A stretch of 64,000 nt of DNA from JAFAXD01 sp051985675 (GTDB taxonomy: Bacteria > Pseudomonadota > Alphaproteobacteria > Rhizobiales > Xanthobacteraceae), in the NCBI GenBank assembly GCA_051985675.1, contig JBPYFJ010000088.1, positions 26,448 to 90,447 of the forward strand. The letters are read 5' to 3'. This document shows positions 34,786 to 42,656 of this stretch, piece after piece. A model generated the notes under the pieces. That model worked only from the letters and a program-made list of their open reading frames with translations. It ran no database searches and was not told where the DNA came from. Made by a program: the position numbers and the translations under genes. Position 1 is the stretch's first letter, and the number at the start of each line of letters is the position of its first letter.

Positions 34786-36069
34786 TCAGTGCTCCTTGGC
34801 TTCCCGCGCGACCGCCCGGTGACCGATGTCGCGCCGGCAAAAACCGTCCGGCCAGCGGATGCGATCGATCGCCGCGTAGGCACGCGCGCGCGCTTCGCTC
34901 ACGGTTTTGCCTAGCGCCGAGACGTTGAGCACGCGCCCGCCATTGGCGACAATGTGCCCGCGTTCGTCCCTGGTTCCGGCGTGGAAGATTTCGACGCCGT
35001 CGACTTTCTCGGCCTCGCCAAGCCCGGAAATGACCGAGCCTTTTTGATAGGCGCCCGGGTAACCGCGCGCCGCCATGACGACGGTGAGCGCTGCGTCCGG
35101 ATACCAGCGCAGATCGAAGGTCTTGAGCATGCCCTCATGCGCCGCGCCGAGCGCGGGCACGAGATCGGACATCAGCCGCAGCATCAACACCTGGCATTCG
35201 GGGTCGCCGAAGCGCACGTTGTACTCGATCAGCTTCGGGCCGTCCGACGTAATCATCAGGCCCGCGTAGAGCACGCCGCGATAGGGGCAACCCATCGCGC
35301 GCATGGCGCGGATGGTCGGCAGGACGATCTCGTCGAGCGCGCGCCGGGTCATCTCCGGCGTCATCACCGGCGCCGGCGAATAGGCGCCCATGCCGCCGGT
35401 GTTCGGGCCGGTGTCGCCGTCGAACGCGCGCTTGTGGTCCTGCGCGGTGGCGAGCGGCAGCGCGTCATCGCCGTCGCACAGGACGAAGAAGCTTGCCTCT
35501 TCCCCGGTTAGAAATTCCTCGATCACCAGTTCGGCGCCAGCATCGCCCAATCCGCCGCCGAGGATCATGTCGATGGCGGTCTCGGCTTCAGCCAGAGTTT
35601 GCGCCACCACCACGCCCTTGCCGGCCGCGAGCCCGTCCGCCTTGATCACGATCGGAACGCCGCGCGCACGCACGTAGGCCTTGGCCGCCGCGGTCGCGGT
35701 GAAGCGTTGATAGGCGGCGGTCGGAATGCCGTGCGCCTTGCAGAGATCCTTGGTGAAGCCCTTGGAGCCTTCGAGCCGCGCCGCCGCTTTGCTGGGTCCG
35801 AACGCCTTGATGCCGGCGTGCTCGAGATCATCGACAATCCCGTCCGCGAGCGGCCCCTCGGGGCCGACCACGACGAGATCGATCGCGCGCGCCTTGCAGA
35901 AGGCGATCACCTTGGCGTGGTCGGAGAGATCGAGCTCCACGCACTGCGCCTCCTGGGCGATCCCGGCGTTGCCGGGCGCGCAATAGAGCTGATCCACCAG
36001 CGGGCTTGCGGCGATCTTCCAGGCCAGGGCGTGTTCGCGGCCCCCGGAGCCGAGGATGAGAATATTCAT
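34786..36069 (-). CDS. purD: Phosphoribosylamine-glycine ligase (GAR synthetase)
   Basis: A 427-residue ATP-grasp enzyme for the second step of purine synthesis. It has MNILILGSGGREHALAWK at the N-terminus, VVGPEGPLADGI, the ATP-grasp segment VIKADGLAAGKGVVVA, AQDHKRAFDGDTGPNTGGMGAYSP, and LIEYNVRFGDPECQ. Length is normal. The stop is separated from the dehalogenase start by one base. In relatives purD is often close to xseA; here the two are ~11 kb apart. Confidence 0.97.
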   Translation of the reverse strand: MNILILGSGGREHALAWKIAASPLVDQLYCAPGNAGIAQEAQCVELDLSDHAKVIAFCKARAIDLVVVGPEGPLADGIVDDLEHAGIKAFGPSKAAARLEGSKGFTKDLCKAHGIPTAAYQRFTATAAAKAYVRARGVPIVIKADGLAAGKGVVVAQTLAEAETAIDMILGGGLGDAGAELVIEEFLTGEEASFFVLCDGDDALPLATAQDHKRAFDGDTGPNTGGMGAYSPAPVMTPEMTRRALDEIVLPTIRAMRAMGCPYRGVLYAGLMITSDGPKLIEYNVRFGDPECQVLMLRLMSDLVPALGAAHEGMLKTFDLRWYPDAALTVVMAARGYPGAYQKGSVISGLGEAEKVDGVEIFHAGTRDERGHIVANGGRVLNVSALGKTVSEARARAYAAIDRIRWPDGFCRRDIGHRAVAREAKEH

Positions 36070-36113
36070 GGCCGCAGTCCTATATCAGGGCGCGTGCCCA
36101 ATGAAGCCAACCC

Positions 36114-37163
36114 TCAAGCTGCTGCGAGCGCCTGGCGGTGGTCCGCCAGAACGTCAGGCACCTGGGCGGGCGGCGTGCGGCCAAGCCCGCAATAGGCCGC
36201 GAGCCCGAACTCGGGCAGATATTTGCGCGCGGTCGCAAGGCGCTCCGCAAAACGAGCCATGTTGTGAATGACGCCGAGGTAGATGCGGGTGTCGCCCGGC
36301 CGCAGTTTGGCGAGCGGCGCGAAGAAGGCGTCATCGCTGCGGTCAAGAACCGGAATGTGCACCCAGTCGACGCGGCGGGGCGCCGTTGCAATGAGCGCGT
36401 TGGCGAGGTTGACGGCTTCGCCGAGGTCGGGCGGAGAAAAGCGCGGCCAGCCGCCCAACGTGCCGAAACACAGATGGTAACCGAGCGCGACACCGGCGGG
36501 GATTTGCGCCGACAGGCGCTTGAACTGCGCGACGTTGCGTTCGATTGCGCCCTCGCGCGGGAACTGGGGAATGTTGCCGTAGACGTCGCCGACCTCGCTG
36601 GCGCAGTCCCATTGGATCGCGAGATCCTGGGCCGGGATTTTTTCGACGATCTTGGCGACTTCGGCCGCCAGCGCATCCTCGTAGCCGGGCTTGATTTTGT
36701 CGAGGTCGGCCGTGTTTGGAAAAATGCGCGGCGGAAGCACGCTGTTGACCGACGGCAGCGAGACTTGGAAGCGCAGGTGGCGCGCGAGCACGCCTTTCTG
36801 GCGCAGGGTTGAAAACACGAAATAGGAGTTGATGGCGTCGCGCGCATATCCGAGCCGCCAGCCCGGATCGCCGAACCGCACCCGGTCGACGCCATCCTTC
36901 ACGCGGAACAGCCAGCTGTCGCTCGCGTCGCGCGGGGCGAGCCGCTCGACGCCATTGTCGGGCTTGGGCCGCCGGACGATCTCAAGCTCAGGGTGGCCGG
37001 CGAGCACCTGATAGTGGACCCGGCTGATCCAGTGCCGGCGCGGTCCGACTTCGCCGTCGGGAATGGTTGCCATGGCGCCGCCAAGCGGGGCGCCGAAGGT
37101 TTCAAACACCTCCTGCACGGTGTCGAGCGGAATGCTGCCGACCAGAAGAAGCTTATCGTTCAT
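36114..37163 (-). CDS. MetE/UROD-like fold protein of unknown function
   Basis: A 349-residue protein with scattered features of the cobalamin-independent methionine synthase / UROD-like barrel: an N-terminal LLVGSIPL, QVSLPSVNSVLPPR, DLAIQWDCASEVGDV, GVALGYHLCFGTLGGWPRFSPPDLGEAVNLANAL, VHIPVLDRSDDAFFAPLAKL and TRIYLGVIHNM. The His/Cys pair YHLC could be part of a metal site, as in MetE-like proteins, but I cannot confirm the full ligand set. The substrate is unknown. A 19-base palindrome lies 18 bases upstream of the start. It is separated from purD by ~45 bases on the same strand. Confidence 0.6.
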   Translation of the reverse strand: MNDKLLLVGSIPLDTVQEVFETFGAPLGGAMATIPDGEVGPRRHWISRVHYQVLAGHPELEIVRRPKPDNGVERLAPRDASDSWLFRVKDGVDRVRFGDPGWRLGYARDAINSYFVFSTLRQKGVLARHLRFQVSLPSVNSVLPPRIFPNTADLDKIKPGYEDALAAEVAKIVEKIPAQDLAIQWDCASEVGDVYGNIPQFPREGAIERNVAQFKRLSAQIPAGVALGYHLCFGTLGGWPRFSPPDLGEAVNLANALIATAPRRVDWVHIPVLDRSDDAFFAPLAKLRPGDTRIYLGVIHNMARFAERLATARKYLPEFGLAAYCGLGRTPPAQVPDVLADHRQALAAA

Positions 37164-37181
37164 CTCATGTTGCTCCGATGT

Positions 37182-37200
37182 CGATAGGCACGCCCTATCG
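37182..37200. promoter_or_regulatory. Perfect 7-base dyad upstream of the MetE-like gene
   Basis: CGATAGG and CCTATCG separated by five bases, 18 bases upstream of the MetE-like start codon. It could be an operator or a small hairpin in its leader. On the plus strand a short T run follows, so a weak terminator is also possible. Confidence 0.35.
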
Positions 37201-37318
37201 GCGTTTTGGCTGGGCTGATCGGCGCGATGCGCGGGGAATAATCGGACGGGGATTGCGTTGTTGATGTGAGCCGCATGCAGCGGCCGCGCGTTGTTTCATG
37301 ATGAATCGGAGGAAAACG

Positions 37319-37969
37319 ATGTTCAAGGGCTTGTCCGTCGCCGTGTCGGCGGCGCTGCTCTGCGTTGGCGGCAGTGTGCTGGCGCATCAAAATACCATGA
37401 CGTTCTACGTGACCAGCGCCGGGCCCGGCAAGGGGGCCGATCTCGGCGGTCTTGCCGGCGCCGACCGGCTCTGTCAGTCGCTGGCGCAAGGGGCTGGCGC
37501 GGGAAGTCGCACGTGGCGCGCCTATCTGAGCACCGCGGCGGCCGGCGGCGCACCGGCGGTCAATGCGCGCGATCGGATCGGCAAGGGACCCTGGCGGAAC
37601 GCCAAGGGTGCGGTGATCGCCAAGGACGTGGACGAACTCCATGGCAAGAACAATCTTACCAAGGAGACGGCGCTCAACGAGAAGGGTGCCGTGGTCAACG
37701 GTCGCGGCGACAACCCCAATATGCACGACATGCTGACCGGCTCGCAGCCGGACGGACGCGCCATCGCGGGCGACAAGGACATGACGTGCGGCAACTGGAC
37801 CAGCAGCAGCCAGGGCAGCGCCATGCTGGGGCATGCCGACCGGCTGGGCCTGCGCGATGACGATGCGTCGCATTCGTGGAACTCGTCGCACCCGTCGCGC
37901 TCGTGCAGCCAGGACGACCTGCGCGCGACCGGCGGCAACGGCCTGTTCTACTGCTTCGCGGCGGATTAG
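37319..37969 (+). CDS. Exported lectin/endostatin-like domain protein
   Basis: A 216-residue protein with a signal peptide (SVAVSAALLCVGGSVLAH) and a single domain beginning MTFYVTSAGPGKGADLGGLAGADRLCQSLA. The LGGLxGADxxCQ signature is typical of DUF1554/collagenase-NC10-endostatin (C-type-lectin-like) domains in bacterial secreted proteins. Four cysteines, in LCQSL, DMTCGNW, SRSCSQ and FYCFA, could form two disulfides. The function is unknown; a ligand-binding or surface role is inference. The start ATG 37319 has CGGAGGA at good spacing; ATG 37298 does not. Confidence 0.7.
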   Translation: MFKGLSVAVSAALLCVGGSVLAHQNTMTFYVTSAGPGKGADLGGLAGADRLCQSLAQGAGAGSRTWRAYLSTAAAGGAPAVNARDRIGKGPWRNAKGAVIAKDVDELHGKNNLTKETALNEKGAVVNGRGDNPNMHDMLTGSQPDGRAIAGDKDMTCGNWTSSSQGSAMLGHADRLGLRDDDASHSWNSSHPSRSCSQDDLRATGGNGLFYCFAAD

Positions 37970-38054
37970 CCGGATCGGGTGAGGCGCATCGCGCCGAAAC
38001 CCGTCGACGATACGGGCCGCAACTATTGATGGGTGGCGCGTCGCTCCACCCATC

Positions 38055-39500
38055 CTACACGCCGGTGCGCAGCGGCTTTTCCTCCAACAGCACGGTGGCG
38101 ACGAACGCAATGCCGAGGCTCGCCGCGGCCGCGACGAACACCATCTGGAATCCCGATGCCGCGAGCGGCCCGGTCGCCACGACCGCGCCGCCGACCGCGT
38201 CGCTGTCGTTGAGCAGAGCGCCGCAGACCGCCACTAGAATGGTCGCGTAGAGCGTACGGGTGAAGTTCAGGGTGCCGATCGCAGTGCCGAACTGATGGAT
38301 TGCAACGGTGTTCTGCAGCGCGGTCGTTGACAGCGGCGCGATCGGCCCAAAACCGACGCCGAGGATCGCGAGCAGCAACTCGAACCCGAGCGGATTGACG
38401 TCGCGCACCTGCCACGCGAGCCAGGCCACCGACGCGATCGCAACCGCGAGCCCGATCAGGGGAACCACCTTGTAGCGGGTGTGCCGGGCGATCAGCTGGC
38501 TCGAAAACCCGGCGCTCGCGTTCAGCGTCGCCATCAACACCATCAGGCTCAGGCCGGCGACGGTTGCCGACATGCCGATCACGCGCTGCAGGTACATCGG
38601 CAGAAAAATGTTCAAGCCGATGATGCCGCCCCAGCCGAACGCGTTGGCCGCGATAGCGCAGCGCACGATCGGGTCGCGCAGGATCGTGATCGGGATCAGC
38701 GGCTCGGGCGCGGTCATCAGGCGCACGACGAACAGCGCGCCGGTTGCAAGCGCGAACGCCAGCAGTCCGAGGATTGGACCTGAGTCCCAGGGATAGCGCA
38801 CGCCACCGGAGGTGATCGCGAGCATGAATGCCACCGTCGCGATCACGATCAGCATCGCCCCGAGCACGTCGAGCCGGTGCGGCCGCTCGTGACGCGGCAG
38901 CCGCCGCAGCACGGATGCGGTGAACGCGAGCGCCAGCAATCCGAGCGGGATGTTGAGCCAGAAGATCGCGGTCCAGTGCAGATGGTCGGACAGGAAGCCG
39001 CCCAATGCCGGACCGCAGGCGCCGGCGGTCGTGTAGACGATCGAGAAATACGCGTAGTAGCGCGCCCGCTCCTTGGGCGCCGCGACGTCGCCGAGGACGA
39101 CCATGCCGGTCGAGGTCAGCCCGCCGCCGCCGAGCCCGTGCACTACGCGCCCGAGGATTAGGACCGCCATGTTGGGGGCGAGCGCGCAGATCAACGATCC
39201 GGCCATGTAGGTGCTGACCGCGATCAGGGTTACGAAACGCCGGCCCCGGATATCGCTGATCTTGCCGTAGAGCGGCGTCGAGGCGGTGGCCGCGATCAGG
39301 TAGGTGGTGATCAGCCAGGGCAGGTCGTTCACGTGGCCGAGCTCGCGACCGATCGCGGGTAGCGCCGTCGCAAGGATCGTCGAATCGAGCGACCCCATGA
39401 ACACCGGCAGCATCATCCCGAGGATGATGATCCGTGCATCGCGGTGGGGGAGCGGCTGGGTCTGAGATCGGCCCATGCCGGAGCGGGCGTCGGCGTCCAT
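38055..39500 (-). CDS. DHA2-family (14-helix) MFS drug efflux transporter
   Basis: A 481-residue proton-driven exporter of the EmrB/QacA type. Motifs are LPVFMGSLDSTILATALPAIGREL (motif D1), YGKISDIRGRRF (motif A), LGRVVHGLGGGGLTST (motif B) and GACGPALGGFLSD (motif C); many further hydrophobic helices follow. No partner membrane-fusion protein (EmrA) or regulator is adjacent. The N-terminus may instead be ATG 39476. The gene converges with the lectin-like gene. Confidence 0.88.
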   Translation of the reverse strand: MDADARSGMGRSQTQPLPHRDARIIILGMMLPVFMGSLDSTILATALPAIGRELGHVNDLPWLITTYLIAATASTPLYGKISDIRGRRFVTLIAVSTYMAGSLICALAPNMAVLILGRVVHGLGGGGLTSTGMVVLGDVAAPKERARYYAYFSIVYTTAGACGPALGGFLSDHLHWTAIFWLNIPLGLLALAFTASVLRRLPRHERPHRLDVLGAMLIVIATVAFMLAITSGGVRYPWDSGPILGLLAFALATGALFVVRLMTAPEPLIPITILRDPIVRCAIAANAFGWGGIIGLNIFLPMYLQRVIGMSATVAGLSLMVLMATLNASAGFSSQLIARHTRYKVVPLIGLAVAIASVAWLAWQVRDVNPLGFELLLAILGVGFGPIAPLSTTALQNTVAIHQFGTAIGTLNFTRTLYATILVAVCGALLNDSDAVGGAVVATGPLAASGFQMVFVAAAASLGIAFVATVLLEEKPLRTGV

Positions 39501-39854
39501 GGGCGATTACGACAACAGAGCAACCAGGGTGGTGGCCCGTGTAACATGGGCCGTCCGACCGTGGCAGCGCGTCGCCCTCATTTGAGGCATGTGCGCCAGG
39601 GGCTTGCCGGCCAAGCCGATGGCGCCAAAGCCCCGGTTTTTGTGTGCTAAAGGGGACGGAATGTACGTTTCTGGGTGTGGGGCTGCGCGGCCGAGCGCCT
39701 GCTGCGCGAGCCACGGCCTTTCGGCTGGTCGCATTTGGCCCCTCCACTCTGGATTTTCCTGCGCTATTCACTCTGGATTTTCCTGTGCTATTCTGAGTCT
39801 GGATGTTGGCTCGCCCGTGGGTTGCAGGCTGTGAGGCTTTGCGACGGCCGGCCG
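39501..39854. other. Divergent intergenic region between MFS pump and HpnG-like gene
   Basis: About 350 bases with no convincing gene. It contains an exact-but-one 24-base tandem duplication at 39745-39792 just upstream of the HpnG-like start and must hold two divergent promoters. An in-frame extension of the HpnG-like gene back to 39675 translates through the duplication and is not credible coding sequence. Confidence 0.45.
39745..39792. repeat. 24-base direct tandem repeat, two copies
   Basis: The unit begins CACTCTGGATTTTCCTG and ends GCTATT. Copies at 39745-39768 and 39769-39792 differ at one base. It lies ~60 bases upstream of the HpnG-like start, where it could duplicate promoter or leader elements. 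Confidence 0.85.
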
Positions 39855-40610
39855 ATGGGGGTTTTTCGGTTGTTGGCTAAATCGCGCATTGTTGCGGTCA
39901 CGGGCCTCGCGTTCGAAACTCGAATCGCATCAGGCCCGGGCATCATTGTCGTCTGCGGCGGCAACCGTCACCATTTTGCCGACGAGTTGGTTCGCGCCGT
40001 CACGGCCGGCTGTCGCGGCATTGTCAGTTTCGGGATTGCGGGCGGCCTGTCTTCGGCGTTGCGGCCGGGTGCGCTGGTCGTGGCATCCGAGGTGATTGCC
40101 AATGGACAGCGCATTGCCACGACCCCGCGCTGGTCGCAGGCAATCCTGCGCTCGCATCCTGAGGCGATCCACGCACCGATCGCCGGCAGCGACGCGCTCG
40201 TGACGTTGTCGTCCGCCAAATTCGAACTCGGCGTCAACACCGACGCGGTCGCCGTCGACATGGAATCGCACGTCGCGGCCCGGGTCGCGGCGGCACACGA
40301 CCTGCCGTTTGTCGCCATTCGCGCGGTTGCCGACCCGGTCCATCGCACCTTGCCGCAGGCGGCGCTCGGCGCGGTCTCGCATGATGGGCACACCAACGTT
40401 CGGGCCGTCATGCGTTCGTTGGCGCGGGAGCCGCGCCAGTTCGTGGGGCTGATGCGGCTTGGGCTCGACGCCCGTCGCGCGCAATCCACTTTGCGGGAAA
40501 GCCGCCGCCTGCTCGGAGAGTTCTTCAGCCTTCCGGAGCTGGGCGAAGCGGTCGCCGCAGCCCACGCGCCGCATGTCGGCCACTCCGTGGGCGTTCCGGC
40601 GCCGGCTTAG
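39855..40610 (+). CDS. Phosphorylase-superfamily nucleosidase, HpnG-like
   Basis: A 251-residue protein of the purine nucleoside phosphorylase / MTAN fold. Key blocks: IVAVTGLAFETRIASGPG, IVSFGIAGGLSSALRPGALVVASEVI, TDAVAVDMESHVAARVAA, FVAIRAVADPVHRTLPQAAL, and a C-terminal extension MRSLAREPRQFVGLMRL. The DMESHVAARVA and PVHR segments match the hopanoid-associated HpnG family, which removes adenine from adenosylhopane. No other hopanoid gene is in the window. The 3' end overlaps guaD (facing) by four bases. A purine-related activity would fit both neighbours; HpnG assignment is by resemblance. Confidence 0.75.
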   Translation: MGVFRLLAKSRIVAVTGLAFETRIASGPGIIVVCGGNRHHFADELVRAVTAGCRGIVSFGIAGGLSSALRPGALVVASEVIANGQRIATTPRWSQAILRSHPEAIHAPIAGSDALVTLSSAKFELGVNTDAVAVDMESHVAARVAAAHDLPFVAIRAVADPVHRTLPQAALGAVSHDGHTNVRAVMRSLAREPRQFVGLMRLGLDARRAQSTLRESRRLLGEFFSLPELGEAVAAAHAPHVGHSVGVPAPA

Positions 40611-41947
40611 GCCTCGCCCGCGCGCCGCTTGTGCGCGCAATTGCCCGTCACGTAGGTTGCCCGCACGGCGCGGTCGTCGCCCAGCGTCATGAGCACCGCC
40701 AGCTGCTCTGCGATCGATTGAGCGCGCTCGTTTCGAAACGCCATCAGCGGCGTGGCGTTGGGATCGAGCACCACGAGATCCGCCTCGCGTCCGGCGACGA
40801 GGCTGCCGACCCGATCATCGAGGGCGAGCGCGCGGGCGCCGCCGAGGGTCGCGAGGTAGAACGCTTCGAGCGCGTCGATCGCCTGCCCAACAAGCTGCGA
40901 AACCTTGTAGGCCTCGCCCATGGTGGCGATGAGCGAAAAGCTCGTCCCAGCGCCGATGTCGGTGCCAAGCCCGACTTCGACCGGGCGGCGCGGGTCGCGC
41001 ACGGTGCGCATGCGAAACAATCCGCTGCCCAGAAAGCTATTCGAGGTCGGGCAATGGGCAAGCGCCGTGCCGCTCTCGTGACAGCGGCAGAGTTCGGATT
41101 CGTCCAGATAGATGCCGTGCGCATAGAGCGAGCGTCGCCCGGTGAGCCCGTAGTGCTCGTAGACGTCCAGATAGTCGCGGCGCTCCGGATAGAGCTCTCG
41201 CACCCAGGCAATCTCCTTGTGGTTTTCCGCAATGTGGCTCTGCATGAAAACATTGGGATGCTCGCGCCACAACGCGCTTGCCAGCTCCATCTGCGCCGGC
41301 GTGCTGCTGCCGGCAAAGCGCGGCGTGATGGCGTAGAGCGCGCGGCCGCGGCCGTGCCAGCGTGCGATCAGCGCCTTCGATTGGTCGTAGCCGGATTGAG
41401 CGGTGTCGAGCAGCGCGCGCGGTGCGTTGCGGTCCATCAGCACCTTGCCGGCGATCAGCCGCAGATTGTGGCGTGCGGCCTCGGCAAACAACGCATCGAC
41501 CGACACCGGATGCACCGAGCAGAACACCAGCGCGGTGGTGGTGCCGTTGCGCAAGAGCTCGTCGCAGAACACTTTTGCGGTCGTCGCCGCGACGTTCGGA
41601 TCGGCGAACGCCTCCTCGGCGGCGAACGTGTAGCGCTCGAGCCAGTCGAGCAGCTGCTTGCCCTGCGAGCCGATGATGCCGGTCTGGACGTAGTGAATGT
41701 GGGTGTCGATGAACCCGGGCGCGATCAGGCAGCCGCGGTAGTCCTCGATGAGGGAATCGGGCGGCAGCCGCGGCTTGACCTCGGCAAACGCGCCCGCCGC
41801 GACGATCATGCCGTCGCGGCACACCACCAAGCCGTCAGGTTCATGGCGAAAGGCGCGCGCCGGATCAGTCAGGAACGGATCGTCGTGACAGGAAATCAAC
41901 GCGCCGCGCAGGGCAATCGTGCGGCTGGCGGTCGCCGGCGCGCTCAC
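40607..41947 (-). CDS. guaD: Guanine deaminase
   Basis: A 446-residue zinc amidohydrolase converting guanine to xanthine. Metal and active-site motifs: FIDTHIHYVQTGIIGSQG, TTALVFCSVHP, MQSHIAENHKEI, TALAHCPTSNSFLGSG and GLGTDIGAGTSFS. The match to the guanine deaminase family is strong. Start GTG 41947. It converges on and overlaps the HpnG-like gene. Xanthine dehydrogenase proper is not nearby, but the IorAB-type hydroxylase is divergent from it. Confidence 0.92.
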   Translation of the reverse strand: MSAPATASRTIALRGALISCHDDPFLTDPARAFRHEPDGLVVCRDGMIVAAGAFAEVKPRLPPDSLIEDYRGCLIAPGFIDTHIHYVQTGIIGSQGKQLLDWLERYTFAAEEAFADPNVAATTAKVFCDELLRNGTTTALVFCSVHPVSVDALFAEAARHNLRLIAGKVLMDRNAPRALLDTAQSGYDQSKALIARWHGRGRALYAITPRFAGSSTPAQMELASALWREHPNVFMQSHIAENHKEIAWVRELYPERRDYLDVYEHYGLTGRRSLYAHGIYLDESELCRCHESGTALAHCPTSNSFLGSGLFRMRTVRDPRRPVEVGLGTDIGAGTSFSLIATMGEAYKVSQLVGQAIDALEAFYLATLGGARALALDDRVGSLVAGREADLVVLDPNATPLMAFRNERAQSIAEQLAVLMTLGDDRAVRATYVTGNCAHKRRAGEA

Positions 41948-42158
41948 AGACTGGCTCGTTGGTGGTGGCAGCGATGCGCGGCCCTGCTGAACATCCCGAC
42001 AAGTTGGTCATTCACGCTTGCGTGTTGTCAAGGAAATAGCCTTGCGCGGAGGCGCATCCGATCTGGCGATCGCGCGGTTCGATGCTATCCTGAGGTTGCG
42101 GGCGAGGGGACAACGAGCAAGCCGCACCTCGCGGTCTCAGATAGCAGCGGCCGGACCG

Positions 42159-42656
42159 ATGACCCAGATCACTGTCAATGGGCGCACGCGTGAGGTGGAC
42201 GCGGACCCCGCCACACCGCTTCTCTACGTACTGCGCAATGATCTCGAACTTAACGGCGCCAAGTTCGGCTGCGGGCTTGGCCAATGCGGTGCCTGCACGG
42301 TGCTGGTCGACGGCGAGGCGGTGTTCTCCTGCCTGCTGCCGCTGGCGGCGCTCGACGGCCGCGCCGTCACCACGGTGGAAGGTCTCGGCGCGCCCCAGGA
42401 ACCGGGGCCGCTGCAGCGCGCGTTCGTCGAGGAACAGGCGGCGCAGTGCGGATATTGCATTGCCGGCATGATCATGCGGGCGCAGGCGCTGCTCGCGCGC
42501 ACGCGCACGTTTTCGGAGCAGGAGTTGCGCGAGCACATGCAGCCAAACCTGTGCCGGTGCGGCACCCACATGCGCATCCTGCGCGCGGTTCGCCGGGCTG
42601 CTGCCACCATGCGGGCCGCCGAAGCCGCGCCGCCACGCAAGGAGGCCGCGCGATGA
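42159..42656 (+). CDS. Molybdenum hydroxylase 2Fe-2S subunit (IorA-type)
   Basis: A 165-residue iron-sulfur subunit with two clusters: Cys38, Cys43, Cys46, Cys58 (FGCGLGQCGACTVLVDG, FSCLL) and Cys97, Cys100, Cys132, Cys134 (AQCGYCIAG, NLCRCGTH). It pairs with the large molybdenum subunit immediately downstream (four-base ATGA overlap). There is no FAD subunit, as in isoquinoline 1-oxidoreductase-type enzymes that donate electrons to cytochromes. It is probably co-exported with the Tat-signal large subunit. ATG 42159 is chosen because it begins the ferredoxin fold directly; the upstream frame has no such pattern. Confidence 0.88.
   Translation: MTQITVNGRTREVDADPATPLLYVLRNDLELNGAKFGCGLGQCGACTVLVDGEAVFSCLLPLAALDGRAVTTVEGLGAPQEPGPLQRAFVEEQAAQCGYCIAGMIMRAQALLARTRTFSEQELREHMQPNLCRCGTHMRILRAVRRAAATMRAAEAAPPRKEAAR

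Noticed and set aside
38023..39771. 582-codon open frame overlapping the MFS transporter on the same strand
   Set aside because: Arg/Ala-rich shadow in another frame; the transporter frame has the hydrophobic helices and MFS motifs.
40631..42193. 520-codon open frame antisense to guaD
   Set aside because: Arg-rich shadow; guaD metal motifs are intact on the opposite strand.
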